The position numbers and the translations under genes are program-made. DNA of 64,000 nucleotides from Alitta virens (Eukaryota > Annelida > Polychaeta > Phyllodocida > Nereididae): assembly GCA_932294295.1 (NCBI GenBank), contig OW028581.1, forward strand, positions 39,805,495 to 39,869,494, in the 5' to 3' direction. This document shows, in pieces, positions 1 to 11,962 of the stretch. Under the pieces are notes generated by a model. It did no database searches. It saw only the letters and a list, made by a program, of their open reading frames with translations, and was not told the origin of the DNA. Position 1 is the stretch's first letter; every line of letters begins with the position of its first letter.

Positions 1-124
1 CATGTTATATGACGTCATAATGATCACTATGGTTATGGAATGGTGCAGGAATTCATAATCTATGATGACAAACTGACCACAAGAAAATTAATTTATGCAT
101 TTTTAAGTGGTCTTTATACTAACT

Positions 125-172
125 ACAATACAATACCATACCATACAATACCATACAATACCATACAATACA
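125..172. repeat. ATACCATACA-type short tandem repeat
   Basis: Alternating caatac and cataccata units repeat for about 48 bases. Similar caatac strings follow the 3' end of some SINE copies, so this may be an old SINE tail. Confidence 0.7.
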
Positions 173-1191
173 CAAGCTCAGACCGAAAGTTGTAGTGAAT
201 TATGCAGAAGGCGGAATGCATGTAATAATATATGAATAATGTAATTGTAGAACAGAAAGTGAAAAATATTCCACTTAATTGTTGTGATCATATCCCTGTC
301 CCTAAATGACCAAAACATCATGAAAAATGCAGCATGTTATTGCAGAGATGTTGTGACAATAAAATGTTAAAATATTCACATCAATTGACAGGATCAGCAA
401 TGATGTTATTCCCCCGTTGACTCCTAATTAATCGTAATTGATCTGTATCAGCCATGGCTGGTAATTAATGAGTATTATCAGGAACATTGTCAAGCAAGGG
501 AGCATCGAATCTGACCTTAATTAGGGTGGTATCATGTGGTATTTTCCCTAATCTACATAATATGATACTCACCATATTATGCACATATAGCATGTATTGT
601 TTAAGGTGCAATTCTGAGGAAAAGAAACACTACACCAGTTTTTATGATATGCTTTAATTATTTTCAATGTATGCAATCATAGGAAAACTTTCCACAATTG
701 TGGGTCTTTTCAGTTATGTTTAAACTGTGTAATTAACCTGACTAATCCATTTTAGAGCTGATTAACAGACATAGTAGTCACTCATTGGTTGGGTGAAACA
801 CAATAGAAGTGTTCTTGTGACTCAATGAGTTTTGCATGGGGCCACCAGCAGAATTTTTGTGTTGAGTACTGTGAAACAGTAGACAAGAAGGCTATGCCCA
901 ACATTGTGTGCATTGAGTAGCAGACTAAGCATTGTAAGAACATGGCTTAGTAATTAATCCATATCTGCGATTTTGTAAGTAAATAAAGTAGTCAGAGTCC
1001 ACACAGCAGATAAGAGAGACATGACTCATAGGGCTTGTGGGCCATGCAGTCTGGATGAGAGAGATAAGCCTGGCCAATGTAAAGACAACATGTCAATTGA
1101 GACATGAGTCACATGAGTCACTCAATTTGTCAATTATTTCATGCAGACAGCAACAATTGGGTTATTGTGATATCTGCAGGAATGATATTAA

Positions 1192-1230
1192 ACAGCAGCA
1201 GCAGCACCAGCACCAGCAGCAGCAGCAGCA
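1192..1230. repeat. imperfect CAG triplet repeat
   Basis: About 13 triplets, mostly CAG with CAC interruptions. It lies in noncoding DNA and the short open frames through it have no family likeness. Confidence 0.75.
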
Positions 1231-2689
1231 TTCCAGTGCATCTGACATTAATCAGCATCAATAACATCCCATTGATAATGATGATATTGCTTTCAGTATT
1301 GAGAGATGGGACAAATGGGTCCAAATGAAATAAGCATGTGCACATGTAAAATACAATGAAATTGCTTCAATCTAATTTGATTATTTCGCAAAAAGAAATA
1401 AAGCCTAATCGTGACATTGGGATTACTTTTTAATTGAATCGATTAGCTCAGTAATTGGATTTGAAAGATGGTTTAATTATATTTTGATAGTTAGAAAAAG
1501 ACATCATTTTTTGGTGATGTTTCAGAAGTGATTAGAAATCTATAATTGTGATAATAAATTCAATTTATTCTCATTATTTTGGTAATCACGAGCTGGGAAA
1601 TAATGCTGTATGGCTATAATTCAATGCAGAATACATTCATCACTGTTCGTGTAGTTGTGAACAATCAGGATAGTTTGACCATGGAGACTACTCTAGCCTA
1701 TACTCTTGTCTCCATGGTTTGACAATGTTAAATGTTCTCTTAGTGGAGATTTTACTGTACTTCAACTCTCCCTGGCTATTTGACCATATGGAGTGATTTG
1801 TCATCAAACCAGTCCATTTAGATCTGTATGCAACATCACATGATGCATTTTGCCATCACGAAATATTCTAATTGGCCATATCTGGTATCCAGACCATTGT
1901 CGGGTGCTTTTTATAGACCATTTTAATGACCGTGGACTAGATTTATTTACAAACATGGTGACCTATGGTGGATTTATATTGCATTAAATTCTAGTGGCTG
2001 GCACAGGCTTACTGTTCAACAGGCACATATTGTCAGTGTTAAACGGTTTATTTGTTGGGGGAAATTAATTTAGCATGATGGAGGCTTGTGTTTATGTTTT
2101 TGCCACCTGGCCGGTGTGGAATATATACCTGGATGTGATATAGAGAAGCTGTGCATTGCAAAACAAACTCTTTGCAGCATGTGTGCAAATAAATGAGAAG
2201 GTGCATAGGTTTAAGCAGGGCTCCTTGTGGCATGCCCTGATACTCTTGTTTATGCCTCTGACAAACACGAAGCCAGTTGAGGGCACAGGCACGTAGGGAG
2301 CACCCGGAACCCCTCTAGACTGTGTCCATGTTTAATGTGAGCTGTGATCAAGTTTTTTTGTCATGCCTGTGTAACAGGGATCAACTCTGTGCCTGTTGGT
2401 ATTCTTTCCGAAGAGACCAAACTTGAATTGTGTTGAAATGTGTGCACAATGGTTACACTTCAACCTATTTGGTAAGGACAATCTCAGTTAGAGGTCCAAG
2501 TGGTCATAATAATTGATTAATAGCGAGGTAGCCTTAATATTAAGGTCGTTTATAATGGGTAACTTGTTATATAAGTATTGGACATGCAACCTTCTCTGCC
2601 TTTTGTCTGGATGAGATGTGATGTTATCTTTGTCAAGTAGCTTCAATGAGAAAACGTTTATCTATTCATAAATGGCAGAAACATGGTTG

Positions 2690-2745
2690 CCTATTAAAAT
2701 CTCATCATTACGTCTGCCTCTTGAAGTTGACCACGTGACTGTTTT
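2690..2745 (+). mobile_element. SINE 3' fragment
   Basis: Contains the family string ctcatcattacgtctgcctct found in the other SINE copies. Only this core survives. Confidence 0.5.
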
Positions 2746-2890
2746 CCACCAATCAGTGTTATTCCGGGGCATCTGCAAGTTTTAAAAGATCTAGTTGTAT
2801 AGTTAACACATGATAAGATTAACTGTTACTTCTATGAATATATGTATCACATAATTATTAAACATTTTTTGCGTAATTTGATAATTTCAG

Positions 2891-3067
2891 GTAAAAATTA
2901 TGAAACAATGGAGGAAGATATGGAAGTAATTAGGGCGTCAAAGGTTCGAACTATGCAGGAGCCTCAGTGGAACAGGTGTGGGCGCCCTAACAACCAATAT
3001 GTTGTCATGGAAACAGGACGAGCTCTCTGTGCTAGGTACAGGGACCCTCATAATAAACTCATATATG
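2891..3067 (+). CDS. FJX1: FJX1-like exon A (first visible)
   Basis: The acceptor is ataatttcag just before 2891 and the donor is gtgagt at 3068. The exon begins with two bases of a split codon and ends with one base of a glycine codon (phase 1 to phase 1). It encodes the start of the luminal kinase region, with the conserved cysteine of CGRP and the CARYR strand. An ATG at 2908 is in frame but sits inside the exon after the splice site, and the family needs a membrane anchor before this point, so it is not taken as the start. Confidence 0.9.
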
Positions 3068-5332
3068 GTGAGTTAACTATATATTTTTTTATTGTTGCAT
3101 ATAATGCATAGCCATAAAATTGTGTCAGATAGTCTTTTTACGACATTTCTCGTCAATTATGGAGATTTCAGGTGTGAATTGATCGTTTTTGACAAAAAAG
3201 GCGTTTCTCTTTACTCGAAAACAAAAGACAGTCTCTCGCGTGCTGAGCAAATATATCGTTTTGTCGCTCTGGTAATGTGGCTAAAAGTACTTTTTTTTAG
3301 CGCAGGTATAATGTTCTTAAGCTTAGACCTAGTTTAATTTGCCCAATGAACAACCAGAAAAGTCTGTCACTTAAAAATTATACATAATTACATATAGCAC
3401 ACCGGAAGTCATTGATATTATTCATGTGGAGTGTATTAAATAGAACACAACATTTTCAAGATGACTACTAAATAATACGAGAGCAAAATAAAGTTCAATT
3501 CCATTTCCACATCTTTTCACTTGAATAATAAATTCTTATTTTTGCATTCCAATAACATATTTTCCACTTTACCTTATTTCTATCAAAGATTTTAGCATCA
3601 TTTTTTCACTTGATTTTATTTTTACAAATCATTTAAGACATCTTAGTAGCCAAACTGTTGGTCACGACTGTATCACAATCATTAATCCAGAGAATAAAGA
3701 CCTTCCCAAAGCACTGTCTCATCCAGTGTTGATGAAGCAAACTTGAAATCAATGTGGATGCGCCATGACCTTGTCGTGACAAACAGCCTGAGACTTTTTC
3801 TTCTATTTTTTGCTAATTTTCAACAACATCCTTCAGATGTCGCTGCACTCTCTGATGTCATTGTGACGTCGTTGTGTGACCATCGTGATGTCATTGTAAT
3901 GCCATTGTTTTCTTTGACAGGAGAGCTGCTGTCGTTCTATCTGTCTCGCATGCTGGGATTCGATAACATTCCAATTGTTGTATTGTCTGAGGTCAACTCC
4001 AGCGCCCCCCAGTGGCGAGGGCAGGACCTGGCGAGGGCTCAGTGGAAGGAAGGCCGCGTGGTGGCGCTGATTGAGTGGATTAAGGGCCTGGATGAAGAGA
4101 GGTGAGTTCAAGGTCACAGAAAGAACATCTCAAGGTCATAAGACAAGGTCACAAGACAAAGGAAATGGTGGGAGGGTGCTATTTCTGCTGGGAACATTAT
4201 TGCAGTCTTGTAATAATTCTAATATCTAAGATTTTCGACTCGGCATTTAATGGTGAATAATGTAGTACAATCCTTGGAGAATTTGTATTTGATTATTTTA
4301 ATACATAAACAGACTAATCCTGTTTCCTCAAGCATAATGAAAAACATTCTAATGTAATCTGTTGTTAAATCAAATAAACTTTTAGTTCATATTTCATTAA
4401 TGAATAAAACGAAAAACATTTTCTCAACATCTCCTTAGTGGCTATAACCTATGGGAAGGTATTTTCGTTTTAAATCAGCTTTTTTTTGGACTTTCAATGC
4501 TAGATCAATGATTAGGCGAACAATGCACCTGCAAGAAAACTGTATTTTACTGTCTTTTTTTTATGATAATAATGTGTTTATTTTTCAGATCTCGAGTGAA
4601 AATGCCACCAGTCATCCTGTCTGCCTATGAACAAGGTCTGACAGTGACAGGGCTACACCCAGCCCTCTCACAGATGAGCAAGTCAGAATTGGCCGAGCTG
4701 CTTCAGTGGGGAGACATGGTCATCCTGGACTATATTACTGGTCATTATGACAGGTGAATATCTTTAGTAACTTGCTTTAGGTTGGAATAATGTAGAGGAG
4801 TTAAACTGTTGGTGTTGAACATTTTTCAAGAGAAATTGAAATGTTCGTCAGAAGTATTTAGTCATCTTTATCATTGTCTGATTGTTCTCATCATTTGAAT
4901 TAAAATTTTTCCAGAGTCGCCAGCATGCAAGATGGAGCGGATAGAGAAAACAAGCCGAGCATCTTGTCCGAAAACATCCGCAACCTCCGTAAAGTTCCGG
5001 AGACGGGTAAAATGTGGTTAATAGACAATGAGAGCGGACTGCTGGACGCTTACGAACTCATGTACAGAGATGAAGCTTCAGGCGGCCGCTTCACTAAGTT
5101 CCACCAGAGGATGTTACGGACCATGTGCATTTTCCGCAAGTCCTTGATCCGCAAAGTCAAGGCCCTCGCGAGTCATGCGGACCCGGCGTCCGTACTGCTC
5201 CACTTCACCAAAGAGTATGAACCTTTTTACGAAAAACTTCCCAAAGTGAGCGCTTTCCACTTGTTCGAAATGCACTTCCACAGTCGGTTAAAAGAAGTCA
5301 CGAAGTGGATCAGTGAATGTATGGACCGATAA
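2891..5332 (+). CDS. FJX1: four-jointed / FJX1-like Golgi kinase, four C-terminal exons (5' partial)
   Basis: Four exons (2891-3067, 3921-4101, 4589-4753, 4915-5332) join with matching phases (1, 2, 2) into 312 residues ending at TAA 5330-5332. The product matches four-jointed/FJX1 throughout: CGRPNNQ at residues 29-35, CARYR 46-50, GELLSFYLSRMLG 59-71, LLQWGDMVILDYITGHYDR 156-174, the metal-binding DNE at 211-213 inside LIDNESGL, and a helical C terminus. Family members are type II Golgi membrane kinases that phosphorylate Ser/Thr in cadherin domains of Fat and Dachsous, tuning their binding in planar polarity and Hippo signalling. Human FJX1 has about 437 residues, so roughly the first quarter (cytosolic tail, membrane anchor, stem) is missing. 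The first visible exon opens with a split codon after a good acceptor, so at least one more exon lies upstream, probably outside the window. No frameshift or internal stop is seen. The family call is very secure. Confidence 0.93.
3068..3920 (+). other. intron of FJX1-like gene
   Basis: An 853-base GT-AG intron (gtgagt to tctttgacag). An open stretch near 3170-3271 has its own acceptor-like and donor-like ends, but the protein reads continuously across the flanking exons in the most conserved block, so it is treated as intron. Several GTGACGTC/GATGTCATTG-like direct repeats lie at 3838-3905. Confidence 0.85.
3921..4101 (+). CDS. FJX1: FJX1-like exon B
   Basis: Begins by completing a glycine codon and encodes GELLSFYLSRMLG, then VVLSEVNSSAPQW and AQWKEGRVVALIEWI. 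In FJX1 these form the first helices and strands of the kinase fold. The donor gtgagt at 4102 leaves two bases of an arginine codon (phase 2). The reading frame would hit a TGA straight after the donor, which supports the splice. Confidence 0.92.
4102..4588 (+). other. intron of FJX1-like gene
   Basis: A 487-base GT-AG intron, phase 2, AT-rich, ending in a T-rich tract and tttttcag. No other feature is seen. Confidence 0.88.
4589..4753 (+). CDS. FJX1: FJX1-like exon C
   Basis: Completes the split arginine codon and encodes MPPVILSAYEQG followed by LAELLQWGDMVILDYITGHY. This is the conserved family segment equivalent to the human QWTDLILFDYLTANFDR block. The donor is gtgaat at 4754, weaker than the other donors, with TGA directly in frame behind it. 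Phase 2. Confidence 0.92.
4915..5332 (+). CDS. FJX1: FJX1-like terminal coding exon
   Basis: The acceptor tttttccag precedes 4915. The exon encodes 138 whole residues after the split arginine: a short VAS stretch, a charged linker, the catalytic/metal-binding DNE motif at about residues 211-213 of the visible protein, the conserved cysteine region MLRTMCIFRK near residue 245, and a basic helical C terminus ending ISECMDR. The exon is GC-richer than its surroundings, as expected for constrained coding DNA. Vertebrate FJX1 is usually one coding exon, so the introns here mark a more intron-rich form. Confidence 0.94.
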
Positions 5333-5561
5333 AGAATACTTATACACCCAGCAAAATGATCTACTGACTGTGTCGCATCATTATTTATATATAACTCATT
5401 TTCATTCATACCATATATTGTTTTTCATGATTACGTAACTGTGATATATATTGAGTAACTGCGATTGTGTTCAATATTGTATTCTAATGCATTTTTTATG
5501 ACCTGCCAGGGTACACTGGGATAATAGAACAAGGGGTGTTTGGAAATATCTCAATATGAAA

Positions 5562-5567
5562 AATAAA
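5562..5567 (+). terminator. candidate poly(A) signal of FJX1-like gene
   Basis: AATAAA lies 230 bases after the stop codon. It is the first canonical hexamer downstream, so it is the likely end signal of a short 3' UTR. Confidence 0.55.
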
Positions 5568-7559
5568 AAGTTCTGGTTGCAGTCTAATGCTCAGTTATAT
5601 CCCTTTGTGACCTTACTTCAAGTACCCAACGTTACCAAGACTTACATTAAGCTAGAAAATTGAATTATTTGACAATTGAGTAATTTTGCTCAGTTTTGTA
5701 TTGGGGCAAACAAGAAGCGTTTATTTGATTATGTGAATTGGGCAACCCTGGATATTGAGCTATAGAATGTAGACTTTTCATTAAAAAGGAATTTGTTGAA
5801 AAAACTGGGTGTAAAAAATGTGATAATGAGAAAATTTCGATTAAGCTATCAACACACAAATGAAATTGAGTGAGATTTAATATTATCGCGGGATTCAAAT
5901 GTTTTCAAGTCATTACAGAATCGGTTGCATATAATCTGCCGTTTGTCAGTGATGCTTACATTGCTACAGTGCTAGCTATATGGTGCTCAATGGTGTAAAA
6001 TCAACTCGAAAGAGATTGAAATGTCATTATAATTGGAATTTTTTAGTATAAACTTCATTTTGTGCAATAATATATTAAGTTAACTATCATAATTAGAACT
6101 TCGTCAATTTTATATAACAGCCACGTGTATTTTTTTTGCCAACACAGAGATTCAAATGAAGAATGTTATATTTATCAGTAAACTGTGCCTCGAGCTGTGG
6201 CCATCTATTAGCTGGTCGCAAAAGTGGTGTTGTCCTATAAATGGGTTGTGACTGTATATGGTCTTAAAATGCTCCAATTTTAATGTGATTGCTTAGAAAA
6301 TATTGAATATTGAAATATCATTGAAATATTATATTATTGGGATATCAATGTCTCTAGGTAATGTTGAAAATGTTCTAATTTCTAAAGCATAATTTCATGT
6401 ACTCGTTGCGAATGATTAAATGATGTGCTTATACAAAAAGGACGATTTGGTTGGTGTAGTTTTTCGGACAGATGTATTCAGCCTTTCATGTTATGATAAT
6501 TCTTTGTGTACTAAATTGTATTTACTGTGCAGTAAACGTTCTGGGGTCAAAATGTGAAGCAAAAACATGAGCTAAGCACTTCAAATGACACTTGTGCAGA
6601 ATTTTATAAGTGGCCGGCTTTTTTTGGACGTTTTTGCAAGTCTGGGAAAATGTAGGGGCCGTTCAAATATTTCAGTATGCGTTCTAACGCGAAATGTGTG
6701 TAAAAACGCGCGCTACACGTCGGAATTAGCATAAGCAAAGCTGAAAAACCTACTGGGCCCCCTCAAAAGTAAACAAAGGAATATTCTGGAGGGCTGAGCC
6801 GCTTTTCAAATCGATTCCTGTTAAATGCAGAATGAAAACTGGGCTCCAGCAGATGCTGTCTCGATTTCCATCCATTCTGATGTTGACTTGTTAAACCCTC
6901 AGCCCATCCCAGGCCCTTTCCCTCTCCCTGGTGTCATGTCCGAGCGGATCGCTTTAATGCTAATTAATATTCAATATTCACACGACAGTTGAGGAGGAAA
7001 GCTAATTGATCAGGACATCAGGTGGGAAAAACTCACTTCCAAGCACCTGAAGGATTAATGAGAATTTTAAATGAGAATTGTAAATTTAATTTCAGGCCTA
7101 AAAGTTGGTTAAGACAAGTATTACGCATGAAGTTACATAATTATAATAGCACCATTATTAAGCCCACCCTTGGTGCCAAAATCATTGGTGATTATTATGA
7201 GCATTCTTAAGTGAAGTGGTCCCAAACAGCATTAGCTGTCTGTCCGTAAAGTAGGGTTATGTGAAACGAGATAACTTCAAACCCGCTAAAAAAGAAGAAG
7301 AAGAAAAAAGTGTCTTGATAACCCAGCCACTTCTGGGTTGCACTCCACTTGTGAAATGCGAAAAAAGGCTTCAGCTAATAACCTTCATTTTTGCCACTAC
7401 AAGAGAGCAATCAACTCATAACCCATGACCTGGCTCTTTTGCCGTTTCGCTTTTTTCCTTTCTTTCAAGCAGAAGCCATCTTGCTGAACAATTAAGATAA
7501 AGCAAATGACAAAAACTGGGTAGGGCTTGTTTACTCCGCCATCTTGTTAAAACATTAAG

Positions 7560-7720
7560 GGGCTGCCATTTGCAAGCGGAAGTCACGTGATTCTCATGAC
7601 AAGGCCGCAGCAAACATTCGCTAATTACTTCCGGTGGTTAACAATGTTAATTTAGGCAACAAATTAATCTTCATAAGGCTGAATCATGGGCCAAGAGTAA
7701 TCAGCAGATAGAGTGCTTTC
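7560..7720. promoter_or_regulatory. candidate regulatory island (ETS/E-box/homeodomain motifs)
   Basis: Contains GGAAGTCACGTGA (ETS-like core joined to an E-box), CTAATTAC, a second ACTTCCGG and several ATTAAT/GTTAAC motifs in 160 bases, without repeat character. Motif density is seen in the sequence; function is inferred. Confidence 0.3.
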
Positions 7721-8033
7721 TATTTCCAGGCCTCGATGCCTTAAACATGCATGAGGTGAAGTTATTTTAAGTCTCTTTCAGAAGTATATCCTGTCAGAGA
7801 GTGGTCTCGTCACACTGACTTGCTACGATTCAATTTGGCAAAGAGAACATTTCATATTGAACATTTGAAACTCTTGATTTAGCAACAAATGCTGAATTAG
7901 TCTCCAATTGTAACAATGGTAACGTTATTCTATTTAAGGATAGCTTTAATGCATTCACATGAGAGAGGGCAGGGTTGCTGAAGAGTGCATTGATAGATAA
8001 TAGGCAGAATTTATGCACAATGACATCAAGGGA

Positions 8034-8082
8034 GATATCTTATCTTATCTTATCTTTTCTCATCTCGTCTCGTCTCGTCTTG
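8034..8082. repeat. TCTTA / TCTCG pentanucleotide repeat
   Basis: Starts as (tatct)n and turns into (cgtct)n, a short compound microsatellite. Confidence 0.8.
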
Positions 8083-10199
8083 TTGATAAGCAAATATAAT
8101 TTGTATTTATGTATTAGCAATCCAATAGTATTACTGTTAAGGAAGCTGGGGCTTTTTGAAGAAAGTTACTTGAATGGAGATGAACTGCCGTAAATATATT
8201 GATTGTTATACAGCATCACATCTTTGGCAATCTCAAACTCTTTTGCACGAAACAAGAACTTTGAGTTCATGCATTAATGCTGTGACTTCGAGTCATAAAG
8301 CAGCTGTTACATGAAAGTTCAGTCTTACATGCTGCATTTCTTCAATGCCTTTATCCTCACTTTAGCGAGTGATTGAAATGAAACACCTTTTCCTTTCATG
8401 CTTCTTATCATGTCTATCTGAAGCTAACACCATTTTTGTTCGACCTCTTTGACCTCGGAAGTAATGAGGCATGAGACACAAGCTCATATTCTGTCATGAA
8501 TTAAACTCTGCCCTTCTGTCTCAGAGGCTGTTTTCAGAGAGTCTTGGTCCACCAGACAAGAATGCATAATTATAGGCTGTCAACACGGACTGAATGGGTG
8601 TCAAGGGGTCTTTGTAGGAAGACATGTGTATTGGATGCAAAAATCCAGATGTCAACATGATTGCAGGTAATTCAAACTGCACCTGCATCATGCGAAGAAT
8701 AGTCCCATGGACTCCATGCTATGAGGAGTTATATTGAGAATATCATTATAACTACATATGAAGTTATGGGTGACTTCAATGGTGTTATATTGACACGTAT
8801 CAAATAAATGGTGTAAGTACAGGTCTCTTGTGATTAATGGGTAACTTTAGGAGAGGGATGTATAAAGTGTTGCGTTAATGGATTTCAAAGCAAAAATGAT
8901 GAATAGATAAGCAGATTGAGTTGTAGTGGTTCCTCATACAGAACTTCTTCTACAACTTTTACTTGGATCATACTGCATCAGTGCTCCATGATCAGAATAT
9001 TTGTCAAAACATTACTTATTGGCAAAGGCAGAAGTTATGATGAAATGCTAGTTGCATTACATAGTTGGGCATGTCATGTAATTCATGTCATGTGTTACAT
9101 AATTATCTTATATATGGTGTTTTTCACTCGTCTCAGCACAGGCACAGATTGAAAGGACTGCTGGTTACATTGACCGCTGGGCTAAAAGGCAGACATATCT
9201 AAGAAAGATGCAAAATATATTATATTTGCCGTGTTGAAATCTTTTTTTTAAACATGTTTCTTCAACAAAATCTATAGAACTCAATGTAAAAACCCTAGTT
9301 ATTCAATATAACAAGTTTTTTTGTTCCAGATGAAGGCCAACCCTGCAAACAAAACAAAACAACAAAACACTCAAGGCCAATATAAAAAACCCCAGAACAA
9401 ACATAGGATGGAGAGGCCTGTTTCAGCAGCACTTCACACCTTGCCTTGTTGTATATAAACCTCTTGATCTCATTCTTTTTACCCCAGTGTACCCTAGTAG
9501 GGCTCTAGACTTCTGAAGGGGGGTTGATTTTGCCCTTCCACCCTCTTGTAGTTTGCCCTGATGTATTTTGAGTAAGTTTGTAGAGTTGGAGGGTGCAAGT
9601 CCTTTAAAACCCCTTGACCATACTTGACCCTAACTCCTTTTTGCCCTTTTTCGATTAAGGTCTTAGTAAACATCACTTGTGCACCAACCCCCGCATCCCC
9701 ATCTCTCCTGCTGCTGCTACTGCGCACTTGGCTGCTGAGGCACAGAAGTGTTGGTGATGCAAAGAAATGAAGCTGTGATGAGAAGGATCATTCAAGGTCC
9801 TATCAAGGAAGACAGTTTTGATACTCGTTGAATTGACACTGAATGTGTTCATTAATTGAAAGAAGTATGTCGACAAAAAGTTTAATGACGTTAAGTGTAG
9901 TATCATGCATGTGGCGGGCAGCAGCGTGTCCACTTTTTTCTAAAGAAGTTTTTAAAAGGAGATTTTAGGCCACTAATTCCAAATCTGACATCATATGACA
10001 TATGCCAGGTTACGGTCATTCCAGAAGACCGCATTTTAATGATGAATCTATCATGTTGCAGAGCCTTCCGTTTACCTAGCTGGAATACCTTAGAGCGGCA
10101 TAAAGGAAAGATAGAGCCATACACACGTGATACACAGGTACAATTTCCCCTCAACAATAAGCCCTTGATTTCATACTTGATCATTCCAACACAACAAGC

Positions 10200-10330
10200 A
10201 AAATAATCAATCGCAATTAGACATCATGGAACCCAACATAAAACGTCGCGAGAGATTAATCAACTTCCAATTTTGTAATCGATTAACAAGATCGATCTAC
10301 GTTGTGGCAATTAATCTTGTATTTTAACCA
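10200..10330. promoter_or_regulatory. candidate regulatory island
   Basis: Several GATTAA/AATCGATTA and ATCGAT elements plus CAATTAATC lie close together with CpG-containing DNA (aaaacgtcgcgag). This resembles clustered transcription-factor sites; there is no direct proof. Confidence 0.25.
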
Positions 10331-10833
10331 GACACAAATTATTGTACACGTTTATTTGCATCTCTTTTTATCATACTTTCTCATTTGCGAGCCGGGTGAG
10401 CCAGTCTCATTTCCTTTAACATCATATGATAAAAATATGAATTATGAAAAATTACATTTACATTTAATCTTAAATAAACGCCGGTATCATTTAGACGCCG
10501 CCGGGGTAGACCATTGCCATCAATCGAGCTTTACACCTCTCCAGAATCTTGGCCATTCATTCCACGCGTTTCCACAAACTTGGACACATTCTTCCAGGCA
10601 GCCAGACTTATCATAGGCGTTGACACGTTTTATTGTACTCCAAGATTTACAAGAAATAGTGTGGCAAGTATTTCCTGGCAATATTTTAACACATAATAAA
10701 ACTTAAGAAATTATTCATCATGTTCTTCCTCCAGTTATTCAAGGATTTCATTCTGTCCCATAAATGATGTAAACAAAGAACCTACATTTTCCAACTTGTT
10801 GGAATTAAAGGACCAAGAGGTATAGAGTTCTTC

Positions 10834-11039
10834 ACAGCCAATTTCATTGACTTGGAAACAAATCTTATAATCTTGGAAAGTGAGTGGAAACTAAATGCCA
10901 TATGACGTCATGTGAATTCAGGACTACTGTTGGTTGAGTGACTGCCTTAACCAATAAGAGTCCTGGATTCACATGACATCATCTGGAGTTTGGCTTCCAA
11001 GACTGTAAGATTTGTTTCCAAGTCAATGCATTTGGCTGT
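10834..11039. mobile_element. palindromic MITE, copy 1
   Basis: About 206 bases form a long imperfect inverted repeat: the left end acagccaatttcattgac pairs with gtcaatgcatttggctgt at the right end, and inside GGAAACAAATCTTA and CTCCAGATGATGTCATG recur inverted. The centre is the loop near TTGGTTGAGTGACTGCC. Similar sequences at 14.1 and 49.1 kb show a dispersed non-autonomous element. It carries a perfect TGACGTCA at 10903. Confidence 0.8.
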
Positions 11040-11129
11040 AGACAAGTTTTGCTTGCCTAAGAAAAGCTTTCATTACAGTGAAATGACCAGTGTGTTCATG
11101 ATGTCCTAAACTTTATATATATGAAATAT

Positions 11130-11305
11130 GTAAAGTCCCATGGGGTAATGTATAACTTGGTGTGGACTCAAAGCAGGTTTATCACTTCATAATTACGTCA
11201 TGATGCAGCTGGTTATATAAGCTGACTAAGCTCTCCGATCCATGGAGGTATTATAGCTTCAGGGCAAGTTCAGGCCAGTGGCATCGAGACAATAACATGT
11301 TACAG
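11130..11305 (+). mobile_element. tRNA-derived SINE, 3' body copy
   Basis: Shows the family order: cccatggggtaatg, ggtgtggactc, a degenerate cttcataattacgtc, ggttatataagctgactaagct, and gagacaata at the end. A duplication-like insert (ccatggaggtattatagcttcag) interrupts it. Confidence 0.7.
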
Positions 11306-11629
11306 GACAACATAATCTGGCACTCCGCAGTCGTGCATCTGTACAGTACAGATTATCTGCGTAGGATTTGTCTCTGTTAATATTCTACCAAGAAGGAGTA
11401 GGTTTTCTCTGTTATCATCCTCTGTTGTCCCTGTTTCGTGGCCTGTTTCGTGAGTGTGAAGTGTCTCACTTTCCAACTTGGTCCACTGATTGATCCAACA
11501 GACTCCACACGTGTTCCTGGGAGTCTCTTTGACTGATGGGCCAAAAAAAAAAAAAACTATCAGGGGCGTACAACTATGGTATACCGACAGGGGAAAGCTA
11601 GAAGCTTGGTTAGGTTCAGGTACATGACA

Positions 11630-11875
11630 AGATCCGCTTACCTTCCTGGGTTCGAATGAATCAATTCCGGCCTCTATGAGCATTCCGCTGCTCACATGAG
11701 ATGCTAAATTGGTGGTACCTTATACTTGGTGTCTATCCTGGAACAAGTAACCTTGGTAAATATACAATATGGTGTGGAAGGCTTATCATCTCATCATTAT
11801 GTCTGACAACTGGTCATAAGTTGACGAAGCTTCGGATCAATATAATTGAGACAATAAAATGCTGAAATACATATA
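11630..11875 (+). mobile_element. tRNA-derived SINE copy
   Basis: A B-box-like gggttcgaatg near 11649 is followed by the body: ggtaccttatacttggtgtct, caatatggtgtgg, atctcatcattatgtctg, agttgacgaagcttcgg, and gagacaataaaa. Confidence 0.72.
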
Positions 11876-11904
11876 ACCAGCGATAGATAATTATGCGGAA
11901 TTTA

Positions 11905-11962
11905 GCTTGGGTCCAATGAGCTGTCCTTCACCTTAGCCGCTGGGCCACCCAGGTGCTCTGCC
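11905..11962 (-). mobile_element. SINE tRNA-like head (fragment)
   Basis: The minus strand reads ggcagagcacctgggtggcccagcggc in part: a tRNA-like 5' end with an A-box (TGGCCCAGCGG), matching the head of the copy at 56.1-56.3 kb. Confidence 0.55.

Larger units (their letters stand above)
1..2890. other. noncoding stretch upstream of the first visible FJX1 exon
   Basis: No exon can be supported here. It is probably intron of the FJX1-like gene, because exon A opens with a split codon. It holds a perfect CRE (TGACGTCA, 10-17), a 10-bp motif microsatellite at 125-172, a short CAG tract at 1192-1230, a short hairpin at 1678-1718 with 11-bp arms, and a SINE fragment near 2690-2745 followed by CCACGTGAC and CCAAT. 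Confidence 0.6.
5568..10833. other. noncoding stretch downstream of FJX1
   Basis: AT-rich DNA without a supportable gene. Parts of higher complexity stand out: 6780-7000 (dense homeodomain-like TAAT sites), 7560-7720 (CGGAAGTCACGTGA plus TAATTACTTCCGG) and 10200-10330 (clustered GATTAA and ATCGAT motifs). These are regulatory candidates only. A pentanucleotide tract lies at 8034-8082. Confidence 0.5.

Noticed and set aside
1678..1718. miRNA precursor
   Set aside because: The stem has only 11 base pairs with a 19-base loop, too short for a typical precursor.
3170..3271. Extra exon between FJX1 exons A and B, with ttcag before it and gtaatg after it
   Set aside because: The protein is continuous across exons A and B in the conserved GELLSFYL block; including this piece would break it.
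11300..11695. 131-codon minus-strand frame
   Set aside because: It covers SINE and low-complexity DNA, has a poly-F run from a poly-A tract and no family likeness.
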